Shown: positions 1 to 10,117 of the stretch, one piece after another
How positions within the stretch are numbered: the first letter of the stretch is position 1
Layout of the letters: every line of letters begins with the position of its first letter
Notes under the pieces: model-generated
What the model was told of the DNA's origin: nothing
Seen by the model: only the letters and a program-made list of their open reading frames with translations
The model's database searches: none
Made by a program: the position numbers and the translations under genes
Assembly: GCA_024305745.1 (NCBI GenBank)
Contig: JAHRBS010000005.1
Coordinates: 1,860,001 to 1,924,000 of the forward strand
Direction of reading: 5' to 3'
Origin: Polyporus tsugae
Taxonomy: Eukaryota; Basidiomycota; Agaricomycetes; Polyporales; Polyporaceae
Length of the DNA: 64,000 nucleotides

Positions 1-3000
1 CGACGATCAAGACGGCATGGACGGCAACTACCACCATGTGAGCTTCCTCCAGAGCTCCCAGAATGTTTCCATGCTAACTTCTCACAGCCGTCCACTCGAT
101 CCCACAAGTTCATACATCTCGGACACGCCATATTGGCCTGCAACATGCTCGACGAACGTGAAGCGCCGCCGACCAACGGAACTTGCGCAGAATGTCACCA
201 ACGTGTCCTCACGACACCCCCGTCCACGCACACATTGTACTACTGCGACGACTGCTTCCCCCCCCGCCGCAAATGCCTCGATTGTCTCCTACGAAGCCAT
301 TGTGAACACCCCTTCCATCGCATCCGTTCATGGGACACCCTCAACAGATTTTGGAGGCCGGTGCAGTTGGGAGCCCTTGGCTATGAGCTGGTTTTAGAGC
401 ACGAGGGAGCTTGCTGTCCTGGAGCGCTCTCCCAAGGGCGAGACTTGGTCATTGTTCACGATCACGGCATCGCGCGCCTTCCAATCGTCTACTGCAGTTG
501 CCCGCATGCGCCCCCGGCAACCACTCAACTCATGCGCACGGGACTCTGGCCCGCCACCTGGGAGAAGCCGCGCAGCGCCATCACCCTCCAAGCCCTGAAG
601 ACATTCAACAGCCTTAGCGTTAATGCCCACACCACTGCCCATGACTTCATCGGCCACCTGGAGCTACTTTCTGATGTTGTCGCGTCCGACGAAGTGAAGG
701 TGCGCCCCACTGCTGGCGCGATGTGCGAATTCTAATGTTTGGCGACAGGACCGGGTGCGCGAGTTCCGAATCACGGTCAGGACATACAACTTTGTCTGCG
801 CATGCAGGCGGGCTGGCGTGGATCCCGGCGCCGACTTGCCCGTCGGCTGTCTGGCTGTGCTATGTCCTGCCTGCCCGCAACCCAAACACAACATGCGGCC
901 CGGGTGGGAAGCTCGCGACAAGCAGTATGCGTGAGTCCTCGAGCCCCACCGTTTCCGTTGATGACTCGCTTACAGAGTCCACGACCCCAGCTACGTGGAC
1001 GCTCTACACTTCTGTATCGACGGCAACTTCCATTTCAACCTCAAGCCCAAGCACACCGACCCAAAGGATTTCCCGCTCACCAAAGGCGCGGCGTACTTCG
1101 CGCACGAGGACGATTTCAAGACGTACATCGCCACCACCAAACCATACCCCAACGAGGTAAGTACAGACATCATCCCCATACATATGTGCATCGACACCCG
1201 TCTCCATGTTTAGCCGTCGACATGCAGCCCGTTTGTCGCTATGGGCGCCGGGAAGTACAAAGGCCCAATGTCCGGGATTATCGCGATCGTGTGCCGGCAC
1301 AACCTCGTACTCCCATGCAGTATTGTCGATCTTACCAAAGGTGAAAAGTAAGCTACTCCCGAGGTCATCGCTGCCATCAAGTCGCTCACAACGCCCAAAG
1401 ATTCCTATACGTCGACTTTGCGCTTCTCTCAGCCTTGCAACGCTATCGCTCCCTCCACATGATCATGAGCTCATACGATATCAACTGCCAATACATCAAG
1501 AACCTTCCGCGCCGCCTCAGAGTCCAGTTTCCATCCGAACAAATCAAGTCCTTCAAGTCCATCCAGTCTGCGGAACTGCCGGAACACGTTGTCGCGGGCA
1601 TAGGCAAGTACCACGCTCCTATGCACACGGCCGAATGCCGCCCCTTCTTCTCCCTCAACAACCTGCCGGGCGCGGGCGACAACTTCGGAGAAAACGCCGA
1701 GCAGAAGTGGGCTGATATTGAGGGAATCTCACGGGCGACAAAGGAGATGGCTCCCGGTCACCGGCACGACAGGCTGAACGACCAGAACAGTGACGCCAAC
1801 ATGAAGCTTGTACACGGAATGGGTGAGTAGTCTTACCAAAGCATTGTCTCAGTACGCTCTGACCTCCTCGCCGTGAAGTCGACTATCTCTTGGACAAGCA
1901 CGACGTTGCAGTGAAACGACTCGCTGATGCCGAAGGATACCTCACCTCTGTCGAGGAATCAATCGGAGACAAGGGTCTTATCGCCAAGTGGGAGCAGGAG
2001 CACGATGAGTGGGAGGCCAAGGTCGTTGACCACAAGAAGCATGGTGACATGCACGCACCATTCGAGGTCAGCGGACAAACAAGTGAGTCCCGCCGCTCTT
2101 CGGGCGCATTCTTTGCTGATCGTCGCGTGTAGCCCTCACTACCCAGATGATCGTCGCGCAGCTCAGTCAAGAGCACGAGAAGCTGGGCAACCGACACGGC
2201 ATCGCGTTGCTCGATATCATGGAGGCGGCCTTCCGTCTTGACGACACCAGGCGAGTTGAGATCCGTCTCCAACCGCGCCACTTCCATTATTAACCCGCTC
2301 CAAACAGGATTGACTTGTTACGCAAAATCAACGCGTCTGACAGCTCCGCGAACGACACCAAGAAGATCACTGCCAGAGTCGAAAACTACTGTCGCGACCT
2401 ACGTATCTGCGCCGACGAGTTCGAGATCCTGGTCGGGCCTGCTCTCGCGAAGGCTGTCCAGGATATCCAAGACCTCGGCGGCCCCCTTCCCACCACCTTT
2501 CCCCGCCGCACTGCCATCGAAGACCAAGCGGAGAAAATATCACCTTTCACCGACAAGCCGCTGACGGACGAAGTCACCCATGACACCAACAAGCGCCGCT
2601 CACAGTCCCGCGCGCAGAAAGCATTGCAAGCAATGGCCGCCAAGCTGGAGGACAGTGGCATCTTGCTACCCTCCGTCTACCACAAGCAAGTGCGCGACCA
2701 CGTTGGGATGAAGATCGCAGTCGAGACCGAGCGGAAGCTTCGGGAGGGACTTGCCGCCGAGGCCCTCGACAAGCTCCGACTTCATTTGACGACCTACCAG
2801 GCGTTAGAGTTGCGAAGGCGACAAGTGTCGGGTGTCATCAACAACACTGAAGTAGACCGTCGCCTCGCCGATAAGAGACTCGCGACAGACCGTGCGAAGT
2901 ACGTGTACCGTAAAAATCGACACCTCCTACGCGTACTCGGCATGCGCGAGGATGACCCGCAGTTCAAACCGCTTCGTGATCAAGACTGCTACGCGTTTGC

Positions 3001-3606
3001 CATCACCGCCGCTGAGCATCGGCTCGGCGATAGTCATCGCCTGCCCTCGTGGATCTGGGGGGACTTTAGCTACGTCGCGAAAGTCAAGGACGGCGACATC
3101 CGCAATTTCCTGGACGACAGTAAGTTCACCTCCTTTGGCGCGTTACGAACATCACTGACACTTTGCTAGGTCTCAAGGCGCACTGGTTCAGGCACAGTGC
3201 CTTAGTGCGTCATTGGCGCGAGGCCGTCCACACTCGTCGCGAGGAGATGTACCGGACGCTCCGCTCCTACCGGACGAACAACGCCACCTGGCTCAAATGC
3301 GCAGAAGACCTCGACGAAGCGGGGGATGGTGGTGCGGCGGCTTACACGCGAAGGTGCGCCCGTACTGGTATATGTTTTGATAACCTGAAGCTCATACTTC
3401 GTCCAGACAAGTGTTCCGCTACGAGCGACTCGCGCACAAGGCGGAAGCAAAGTTCCCGCCAAGTGTGCACCAGGTGAGCCTGAGCACAGCCAGGGAAATC
3501 CGCGTAACTAACCCAGCTGGTGAGGGTGTTGGAATGCGCCCAAACAACTCCAACTCTGCACGCCCTCACACCAACACGCAGGGGTAAGAATGAGCCTTCA
3601 TCGTAG
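1..3606 (+). CDS. KDZ-family DNA transposase, 5' partial
   Basis: This is a Kyakuja-Dileera-Zisupton transposase, the enzyme that mobilises large class II elements common in mushroom genomes. Twelve exons chain in one frame across introns at 38-87, 700-748, 931-975, 1157-1213, 1348-1400, 1823-1878, 2083-2132, 2251-2307 (GC-AG), 3120-3169, 3353-3406 and 3474-3516, all 43-57 bp. The stop is TAG at 3604-3606. The N-terminal part carries the CxC2-like cysteine cluster (CAEC, CDDC, CLDC and later LCPACPQP). The RNase H-like core follows with DGNFHFN, STCSPF, GKYHAPMH and TKEMAPGHRHD. A basic C-terminal helical region ends the protein. These motif orders are those of KDZ proteins. The start lies upstream of the window. 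No frameshift or stop was found in the visible part, so the copy may be active or recently active. Terminal inverted repeats were not identified. Confidence 0.9.
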
Positions 3607-4185
3607 TCTATACATCATTGTGTCCGATATATATATTGACGCCTTGTTGCACGATCAGGGCACCGAGAAGGACGTCCCTGAGCATTATGATAACGCCCAC
3701 TCTGATGACCAGACCCGCGATACCCAATTGTATGGGTAGCGGTGATGGTCGCTGCACCAGCTCCTCACACCCCATGTGGTTGTCTGCTCGAGTCCATCCC
3801 TGATGGGCATGAGAGCGTCCCCTCGTGCACCTCACTGACTCTGGGGGTCCGATGCACCGTGCAACCGCACGCTCACGACGTTCCCCTTCTGTAAGAAGAG
3901 TGTCGTGAGTTAGATATCCGATCAGGTCTTGTCTATGTGGCCGAAAAGGCCTTCGAGACCAAGGGTTCATCGGCATGACCCCATGCTCTTTACCAACTGC
4001 GGCGCGATCTTTGAGCGCTCCACAGGATAGTGGCGCGCCCTGCATGCCACCACCTCGCCCACCAGACAGCAGTGAGCGAATCGTGCCGAGGATTCGAAGA
4101 GTTGACCTGCATGACTCACAAGCTCTTTACCCAGCACTGCCGCGCGAAACCCAGTGCGAGCACTCAGAATGAGGTCCACGCGACT
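3607..4185. other. Intergenic stretch, no gene seen
   Basis: No reading frame here resembles a known family. It contains a short TA-rich run near 3628-3640 and two imperfect repeats of a segment built around GCTCTTTACC (near 3988 and 4127). It could be the 3' flank of the KDZ element. Confidence 0.5.
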
Positions 4186-4186
4186 G

Positions 4187-4535
4187 GAAGATAAGGTGAG
4201 TTCGTTCACGGCGGTGCAGTTCACCGTGTACGAGCAGCTCAAGACACTGCTGAACCCGCAGGGCGCGTACTCGCCCGCGACGCACATCGGGGCGGGCGGG
4301 CTCGCGGGGGCGGTGGCCGGCGCGACGACAACGCCGCTCGACGTCGCGAAGACGATCCTCCAGACGCGCGGCACGAGCGCGGACCCCGAGATCCGCCACT
4401 GCAAGGGCCTCGCTGACGCGTTCCGCATCATCTGGGCGCGCGATGGCGCCATGCGCTTCCTCCGCGGGCTCTCGCCGCGCGTGCTCACGTTCATGCCGAG
4501 CAATGCGCTCTGCTGGCTGTCGTACGAGTTCTTCA
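4187..4535 (+). pseudogene. Inverted last exon of the mitoferrin-like pseudogene
   Basis: This block reads on the plus strand as the C-terminal third of a mitochondrial carrier of the MRS3/4 (mitoferrin) type: FTAVQFTVYEQLKTLL, then the carrier signature TTPLDVAKTILQTRG (P-x-D/E-x-x-K), then the last membrane helix ending SYEFF. The residues that should directly precede it in the protein (ending MTVP) lie downstream, at about 4583, on the opposite strand. The exon has therefore been inverted relative to the rest of its gene. It has no start codon and no promoter-proximal exon of its own. Confidence 0.88.
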
Positions 4536-4582
4536 GTGAGTCGAGTTCCCGGATGCGTTCAACTGTCGAGAAACAATAAACG

Positions 4583-5311
4583 GGGCACCGTCATTGTGAG
4601 CGTCGTCAGGTACGAGACGTAGAACGCGCCGAGGCCCTCGGTGCGGTAGACGGTCTTGGCGCACTCGACCGCGGTCCGGTAGGAGGACTTGTGCATCTGC
4701 ATGCGCTGCTTGATCACTATGGGGTGAGGGGTTCACCGATCGGGTTCGGCGTTGCGCGCGCGCGCACGCGTCATGGACATGGACATAGGTATGATCATGT
4801 TCATGGGCACGCGTGGGGCGGCGAACGGACACGCAAGGGGGGAGGAAGGGGGAGGGAAGAGCGTCGGGCGCGCGGTTCGCGAGAGGAGATGGGCATCTCA
4901 CCGTCAAAGGGGTTCATGAGCGTCGCTCGCGATTGTCGCAGACGCGCCTGCTAATGCTGTTCACGGCGCAGGCCGTGCGCATCGTCAACGCGTTCGCGTT
5001 GCGAGGATGTATGCGTTCGGCACGATCGGACGTGCGGCATTTGATGAATCGTATGTTCGGCCGGTTCGGGGAGAATCGAGTCAGTCAGAAAGAAGTTCAG
5101 GAGACGCGGTGGGGTTTTCTGACCCATGGCACGAAAATGAATGACGGTACGTACATGTTGCTATCCACTGGTTCTGCACACCCTCGACGTTCCCACCCGC
5201 GAACTCCTTCACCATCTTGTACGCGCCGAAATGCACTGCATGTGCAGGGCCTGCACCTATGATGACGGAGGAGACGCCGCGCTAGTTGGCGCGCATACCC
5301 TCACATACTCC
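4583..5311 (-). pseudogene. Mitochondrial iron carrier (MRS3/4, mitoferrin-like), broken
   Basis: Reading leftwards on the minus strand, three exons of a mitochondrial carrier can be recognised. The first, near 5310-5155, has RGVSSVIIGAGPAHAVHFG and ends NQWIAT. The second, near 4950-4885, has GASATIASDA then MNPFD. The third, near 4713-4583, has VIKQRMQMHKSSYRT and ends TLTMTVP. MRS3/4 proteins carry iron across the inner mitochondrial membrane. Lesions: TAG at 5282-5284 replaces the conserved tryptophan of the WRGVSS block; two bases are missing between SDA and MNPFD (near 4920); the first transmembrane segment is absent; and the final exon is inverted (4187-4535). The gene cannot make a functional carrier. 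A working paralogue is expected elsewhere in the genome. Confidence 0.88.
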
Positions 5312-5374
5312 AATAACTGGACTGCGTGATTCCCGGACTTTCATGAGTGCACAGCTTCAAGACCCACGGGTCTG

Positions 5375-5405
5375 TGCCCTGATCGACCACCGGTCGATCA
5401 GGGCA
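5375..5405. repeat. Perfect 14-bp inverted repeat (hairpin)
   Basis: TGCCCTGATCGACC is followed by a 3-base loop and its exact reverse complement. A smaller palindrome (GACCC-AC-GGGTC) sits just upstream at 5361-5372. There is no T-tract and no flanking gene end, so a bacterial-type terminator role makes no sense here. It may be a transposon end or a recombination relic. Confidence 0.7.
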
Positions 5406-6023
5406 GGACTCATTGCGTCATCCCAGAGGTTAGGCAAGTGGACATGACAACGTCTTGCCTTGCTCTGTACACTCGCGTCTACGGCGGATGCCCCGTGTTG
5501 CCAATAAACAAGTTTTGCTTGAACTTGCGTGGCGCGAAGTTCAACCTCTCGGTGGACCGACTATCCGGGCCAACCCTCCTTCCAGAGCGCTTGACTGGAA
5601 CGCAAGGTTCGAATCCATGGGCAGGCACGATGCGCATGCTATGCCCAGACAAACATACCGCCCCTCCCCCAGAGGTATGGAAGCCCAGTAATACCCTTTA
5701 CTGCGAAGCAATTCCCTCAGATGACAAGCTGGGAACACTCGCGAGAATGCCGCCACCTTGAATGGCGTTGGCGGAGGTTCGCGATCACAGATGCCTCACC
5801 AATGGTGGGCGTAGGTCGTGGTAGTTACAGTGGCACTAATGTATATACCAACAGCTGCGAATTGTCCTTGACCAGCCGCGCGAACGAAGAGCCCTAGGAT
5901 ACGCAGAAGGCGCGGGAAGGCGCCGGTCGATGTTCCGCATCGAACCTTAAATTTGAAGCACACCAACCGCCACAACCAACGCGTACCATCTCTACTCGGC
6001 CACTCCTGCTACTTAGACATGCA
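5406..6023. other. Intergenic stretch, no gene seen
   Basis: Short open frames occur on both strands but none resembles a known family or chains through splice sites. The right end is the likely promoter and 5' UTR of the small gene starting at 6024. Confidence 0.5.
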
Positions 6024-6601
6024 ATGAGCATTGCACTCCCTCCCAAGATCTTCAAGGTGAGTGCTTCGAAACAGACCGACGTTCCATTCACCCTACAAGA
6101 CACCACACACCTCATAGACACTCGCGCCTGCGATAAAGGGACATGTCGGCGTTGCTCGTGAGGTCAAAACCGCAACATTTGTCAAGGTGAGACATCCTCT
6201 CTGCCCTTCGCTCGTTATGTGATCTGTGGATTGAGACGACGAGACTGGTTGGTCAGGCCTTCACAGCCTATTTTGGGTGCACCGTAGATAAACGGAATGG
6301 CAACCTAGTCAAAGTCACCCCGCCCTCGCCCGAACGCGGCATTTGGTTTTGGCCACGTGTTCCTTTCTTTCTTCACAAGGTACGTGACATTCTGCATCCG
6401 GATGACCATATGATATTAACCCAACGAACCTGCAGCCGGGCAATGGCACTCTAGTGCGTGAAGACCTTCATGCGTAAGACCCCCAATGACTTTCTTCGCA
6501 TGACACTCACTATCTTTAATAGGCTTCGAACGCAGTTCAAAGACCTCTACAATTGGGACCACTACACGATTACTTGTGGTGGCGGCCGTTCGAAACCGTG
6601 A
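6024..6601 (+). CDS. Five-exon small protein of unknown function (113 aa)
   Basis: Five short exons (6024-6056, 6118-6186, 6257-6379, 6436-6473, 6523-6601) join across four GT-AG introns of 61, 70, 56 and 49 bp with the frame kept at every junction. The chain runs from ATG (MSIALPPKIFK) to TGA (ending GGGRSKP). The predicted product is about 113 residues, with a hydrophobic WFWPRVPFFL stretch in the middle, two cysteines and a basic C-terminus. No exon is longer than 123 bp, so simple ORF scans miss it. I do not recognise the family and see no signal peptide or clear domain. The regularity of the splice sites and the unbroken frame are the evidence that it is real. It lies between the mitoferrin pseudogene and the duplicated F-box block. 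An upstream exon cannot be excluded. Confidence 0.68.
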
Positions 6602-7929
6602 AGGCTAAGTAGTAGACAACGACGAGGGAACGAGAAATCATTTCTTGAATGTATGTAGCCATAAGTTCCCCCCAATCCCAATCGTGTCAAGCATTCAAGT
6701 TCTCGAACGCAAGTACGGATCGCTGCCGGCAGAATAGCGTTTGGTATGTCCTATATCTCGATCGTGGATGGCTGACACACGCGCAGTCTCGCGCTGATTT
6801 ATTGGTCTGGCGCGTATGTAAGTACGTACAACGTATTTAGCTCGCGCACATAGCAACCAGCTGATGCGTGCGATTACAGCTACAGCAGATGGAGAACTGT
6901 GGCCGGTGCCCGCCGCCTGTCCCCGCGGATCGGGGCGCAGGCATGCTTGTCGGCGTGCGTGCATAACTATGCATGGTCGTAATTGGGAAAGAGGGTCGGG
7001 ATGCCCACTCGGAGACGATGGAGGAGCCGCGGGCGGGAGCGGTGGCCAGGATCAGCGAGGCGGCCAGGATGCATCCAAAAGTGAGGGACGGCACTCGGCA
7101 CTCCCACCAGGCACCGAGAACTTTTGATGGATGATAACTCGTCGATTGCACGACCAGCCAAGAGCCGGGACGCATGGCGAGTTCCTCGACTCGTGAAGCA
7201 CAGTCGACGGTCCATCCGGCGGGCAGGTTCTGGTGTCATCGGCGGCTGGGATTGTAACAGGAGGACGGGGCGAGCGGCTGAAATAACGACGAATTAGTCG
7301 TGTAGTCAGACATGAACGCAACGGGCGAGGACCTACCGAGAGCAGCGCTCAAGTCTGAACAGCATCAGGTACCAGGAACGTGGCGACAGAAAGGTCGTGT
7401 GGAGCGAGGCGGTGAGTGGAAACATGGCCAAAAGGGACGGTTGCCTGGAAGGGGGCGCATCAGCATGTGATGCGAGGCGTTGTAAAGATGGCGTCGAACT
7501 GATTCAAGGGCCCAGAGATGGGAATCGACGGCGGGTGATGGCGGGTGATGGCGCACCTCCGGGGGACAATGCATCCTGGAGCCTGCGATCTCGAGACGGG
7601 ATGCGCGGCGGCAGCAACGGTGACGGGCCGCTCAACGGGCTCTTACGCGCGATGGTTTGGAGGGTGCGTGTCGGCGGGGAAAGGGGGCGGGCGCCGACAA
7701 AGACCACAAACGGGGGAGGAACCAGCGCGCATGCTGGCGACATACTTAGGTTTGGGGAGCCACGTGTGGACGCCGACATACGTGCGCTGGCGACAAACAG
7801 CTCAGGGGGTCAGGCGGGGCGAGATCATGGGTGGGGACCGTCACGTGTGAGGCCCATCGTCGGTTGGCAACCTGCATGGGCTGTTAGCCCATCGGGATAT
7901 ATACCCCGTTGTAGTACCTACGGTCCCAT
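6602..7929. other. 1.3 kb without a recognisable gene
   Basis: Open frames exist, including the 5' half of a 343-codon frame starting at 7397, but their composition is not protein-like and they do not chain. A short tandem repeat (GCGGGTGATG twice) occurs near 7531-7550. The duplicated F-box segment begins at about 7930. Confidence 0.5.
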
Positions 7930-8720
7930 CCCCACCCACGAAGTGCATCACCGGGAGTACCAGGCACCATCATCACGACTTTCCCAGCTTTTTCCCTGCC
8001 CAGCTTTGCAAGTGAAGAGGGAGGCGGCACCGACATCAGTGATCCCGACGTTCAAGTCAGACTACGTGCGCATGGAGTCCATCGACATTGTCTGCGTGCT
8101 CGAGCCCACAACCAAGGGCGACTGCTTCCCGATAGCAATATTGAGGTGGAGGCGGTTATATGCACGACCAACCTCGTGGAGAAGGACACACGGCACGTCA
8201 AGCCGGTTCAGTGACCCTCTATCGAGATATGCACGCGAGCGCGGTATCAGCAGCGTGAGTACGCTTGATTGCCTTGCAAAGGCATGCGAGGATCCTCAGT
8301 ATTCTAATCGGTTTGCAGGATACTTGGACAACTTTGCATCAGGGGAGGATGGAGCGATTGGGCTGATTGATGGTCCACGCGCCAAGGTGGAGGTAAAAGC
8401 CACTGGACGGAAACAAGTAAACCGATGATGGTTTTGCTACGCCTGTGTCGCTGAATGTGAACGGGGATGAGCTCACTGTTGATGCTGGGATCTGTGCCAC
8501 AAAGCTGTGCATAAGGACACAAATGTTCTTTCGGCTTTTTTCGGCTGCGCTCGTGTCCTGGATGTGATGGAGAGAACTACTGGAGCTGAGGATGCTCAGT
8601 GCGTCCCTGGGCGATGTCGTGGGGCTCGTCTGTCACTCAAGGTATGTACATCACCACTCACTTGCATGTTGTTCAAGAGGGTGACGATGCTCGTATGTAG
8701 CCAGGTGTGTTACCAGACGC
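7930..8720 (+). pseudogene. F-box protein C-terminal remnant, copy 1
   Basis: The translated pieces match in order the C-terminal half of the F-box gene at 42224-44216: a TPTF(E/K)SD block, a segment parallel to VVICVIDRAEKHAWWAE, a splice donor, a YLDN exon (YWDD in the complete gene), and an exon ending in the SLK/GTATGT splice donor near 8641. The F-box itself and the leucine-rich middle are missing and the reading frame changes several times. It is a relic of a neighbouring F-box gene carried along in the duplication. Confidence 0.72.
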
Positions 8721-9201
8721 CGTCGGGGCATGTGCTCGCAGGAGCTGTAAAGCTTGCCCGTGGTAGCGTGTCAGCCTGCATGACGAGGATTAGATTCTCC
8801 CGTGCCGGCTTGTCAATGAGAAGGGTGTGCTGCCTAGAATGGATGGACGCTTTCTCGGCTTCTCGGGCTGTACTAGTAGAAAGTGTGCTCTGATGAGGCC
8901 CATGAGGGCGATCCACTGGTGCCGCCAGCTGTCCTTTTCTTACATCTGCACGGAGATGGGATATGTGGATCAGGATGGAGACTCTGTTTGGCTGCTTCCA
9001 TTCCCTCAGGTGTATGGTTTTGATATGGGTTGACTTTGTCACGTGTCTGATGGCCGAAGAGGCTGAACGTACCAGCGCGCAGATCAGGAGGCGATAACAA
9101 GGGTACTCGGACTCGCAGCCTCCCCCCGCTCGACTCGTGTGCTCATTCCCCCTCCTTCCCTTTGAATTTACACCCAACCAATCACTACTTCTCCGGCCTA
9201 C

Positions 9202-9777
9202 ATGGACGAACCGCTCATTCCTGACCTCGACATGGAATGCTCGGGACCGCCAGTGTTCCATATCCCCACCGAGGTCTGTGAAAACATCATTGATTTGCTA
9301 TACTCAGACTACACTGGTGACACACTTGAGAACATCGCCACCCTCCATAGCTGCACTTTCGTCTGCCGGGATTGGCGTGTTCGCTCTCAGAGGGTGCTTT
9401 TCTACAGGGTCCAGCTTTCCGATGGCACCTCTCTCCATCAGCTCTCCAGTGTCTTGGATGCTGGTCAACATCTTCGTGGCTATGTACACGAAGTCGCCCT
9501 GACCGGGTGGCACCTGCACACCACAGCAAGCATTTTCGCACTTTTCCCTGCTGTCTTCGCCGGAAAGCTGCCCAATGTCAAGCGGATTAGTATAATCCAC
9601 ATTCTCCCAGGCACCCCATGGTTCTCCAGGACATCAGACCTACCGGCGAAAGCGAAGGCCCTACCGTACATCCCCCTTCACCCGCGCTTCCCCAACTTTC
9701 TCTCCTCCTTCACAGCTCTTTCGTCTCTGTACCTTGCACACACGACATTCCATTCCTTCAGCGAATTCGCACGAATG
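9202..9777 (+). pseudogene. F-box gene truncated by the copia LTR
   Basis: ATG at 9202 opens a 192-codon frame that is nearly identical to the first exon of the intact gene at 19794. The F-box-like segment is FHIPTEVCENIIDLLYSD, followed by CRDWRVRSQRVLFYRVQLSD. F-box proteins recruit substrates to SCF ubiquitin ligases through Skp1. The frame stops immediately after the junction with the LTR (stop at 9781-9783). The second half of the gene is not found on the far side of the retrotransposon, so this copy lost its substrate-binding half. Confidence 0.88.
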
Positions 9778-10104
9778 TGTTGAACCCAGGGGCAAAGCCC
9801 ACACCGGGCAGCAACTCTAGCGGAAGCTCCGCATACTCACCTGGAGGGGTTGTTGAGGCTTGTTAAGTGATGATGGTGGTAGGGTGTAAAGAACTGTCTG
9901 TATTGGGGGCTCTGGGGAGCTGTATATATACTACTAGATTATATAAGAACTGTACAGTAGCATACACGGTGCACAGTCGAGCTGTGCGCGATTATCATAG
10001 ACAAGGCTATGAGTAATCTGGCATGTGTGACAACTGGCGCTATGGCGGTGTCACAGCCTAGCGGCTATGTTGGCTGCCAGTGCTTGGCAGTGCCGCGCTC
10101 AACA
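9778..10104 (-). repeat. 3' LTR of the copia element
   Basis: This 327-bp repeat is almost identical to 15848-16175. On the element's own strand it begins TGTTGAGCGC and ends at the inserted F-box gene. It has a TGTTGA/TCAACA terminal inverted repeat. It provides the polyadenylation end of the element. Confidence 0.95.
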
Positions 10105-10117
10105 CTCCCCCTCGCTA
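10105..10117 (-). other. Polypurine tract of the copia element
   Basis: On the minus strand AGCGAGGGGGAG lies directly against the 3' LTR. It overlaps the pol stop codon (TAG, 10115-10117). This position and base composition are those of the plus-strand primer used in reverse transcription. Confidence 0.8.

Larger units (their letters stand above)
7930..9777 (+). repeat. Segmental duplication, copy 1 (F-box block)
   Basis: This 1.85 kb is collinear and highly similar to 18484-20369. It holds the C-terminal remnant of one F-box gene followed by the 5' part of a second. Copy 1 ends abruptly at 9777, where the LTR of a copia element starts; in copy 2 the same position (20369) runs on into the rest of the F-box gene. 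Small indels separate the copies, for example in the spacer upstream of each F-box start. Confidence 0.9.

Noticed and set aside
4197..4220. 24-bp GT-AG intron at the start of the mitoferrin exon
   Set aside because: Too short to splice, and its bases encode the conserved FTAVQ residues of the carrier.
5590..5640. Possible tRNA (GGTTCGAATCC resembles a T-loop)
   Set aside because: The T-stem has a mismatch, and no matching acceptor stem, D-arm or anticodon arm lies at the right distance.
7397..8428. 343-codon open frame as one gene
   Set aside because: Its right half only overlaps the F-box tail relic in an irregular frame, and the left half has no protein-like composition or splice support.
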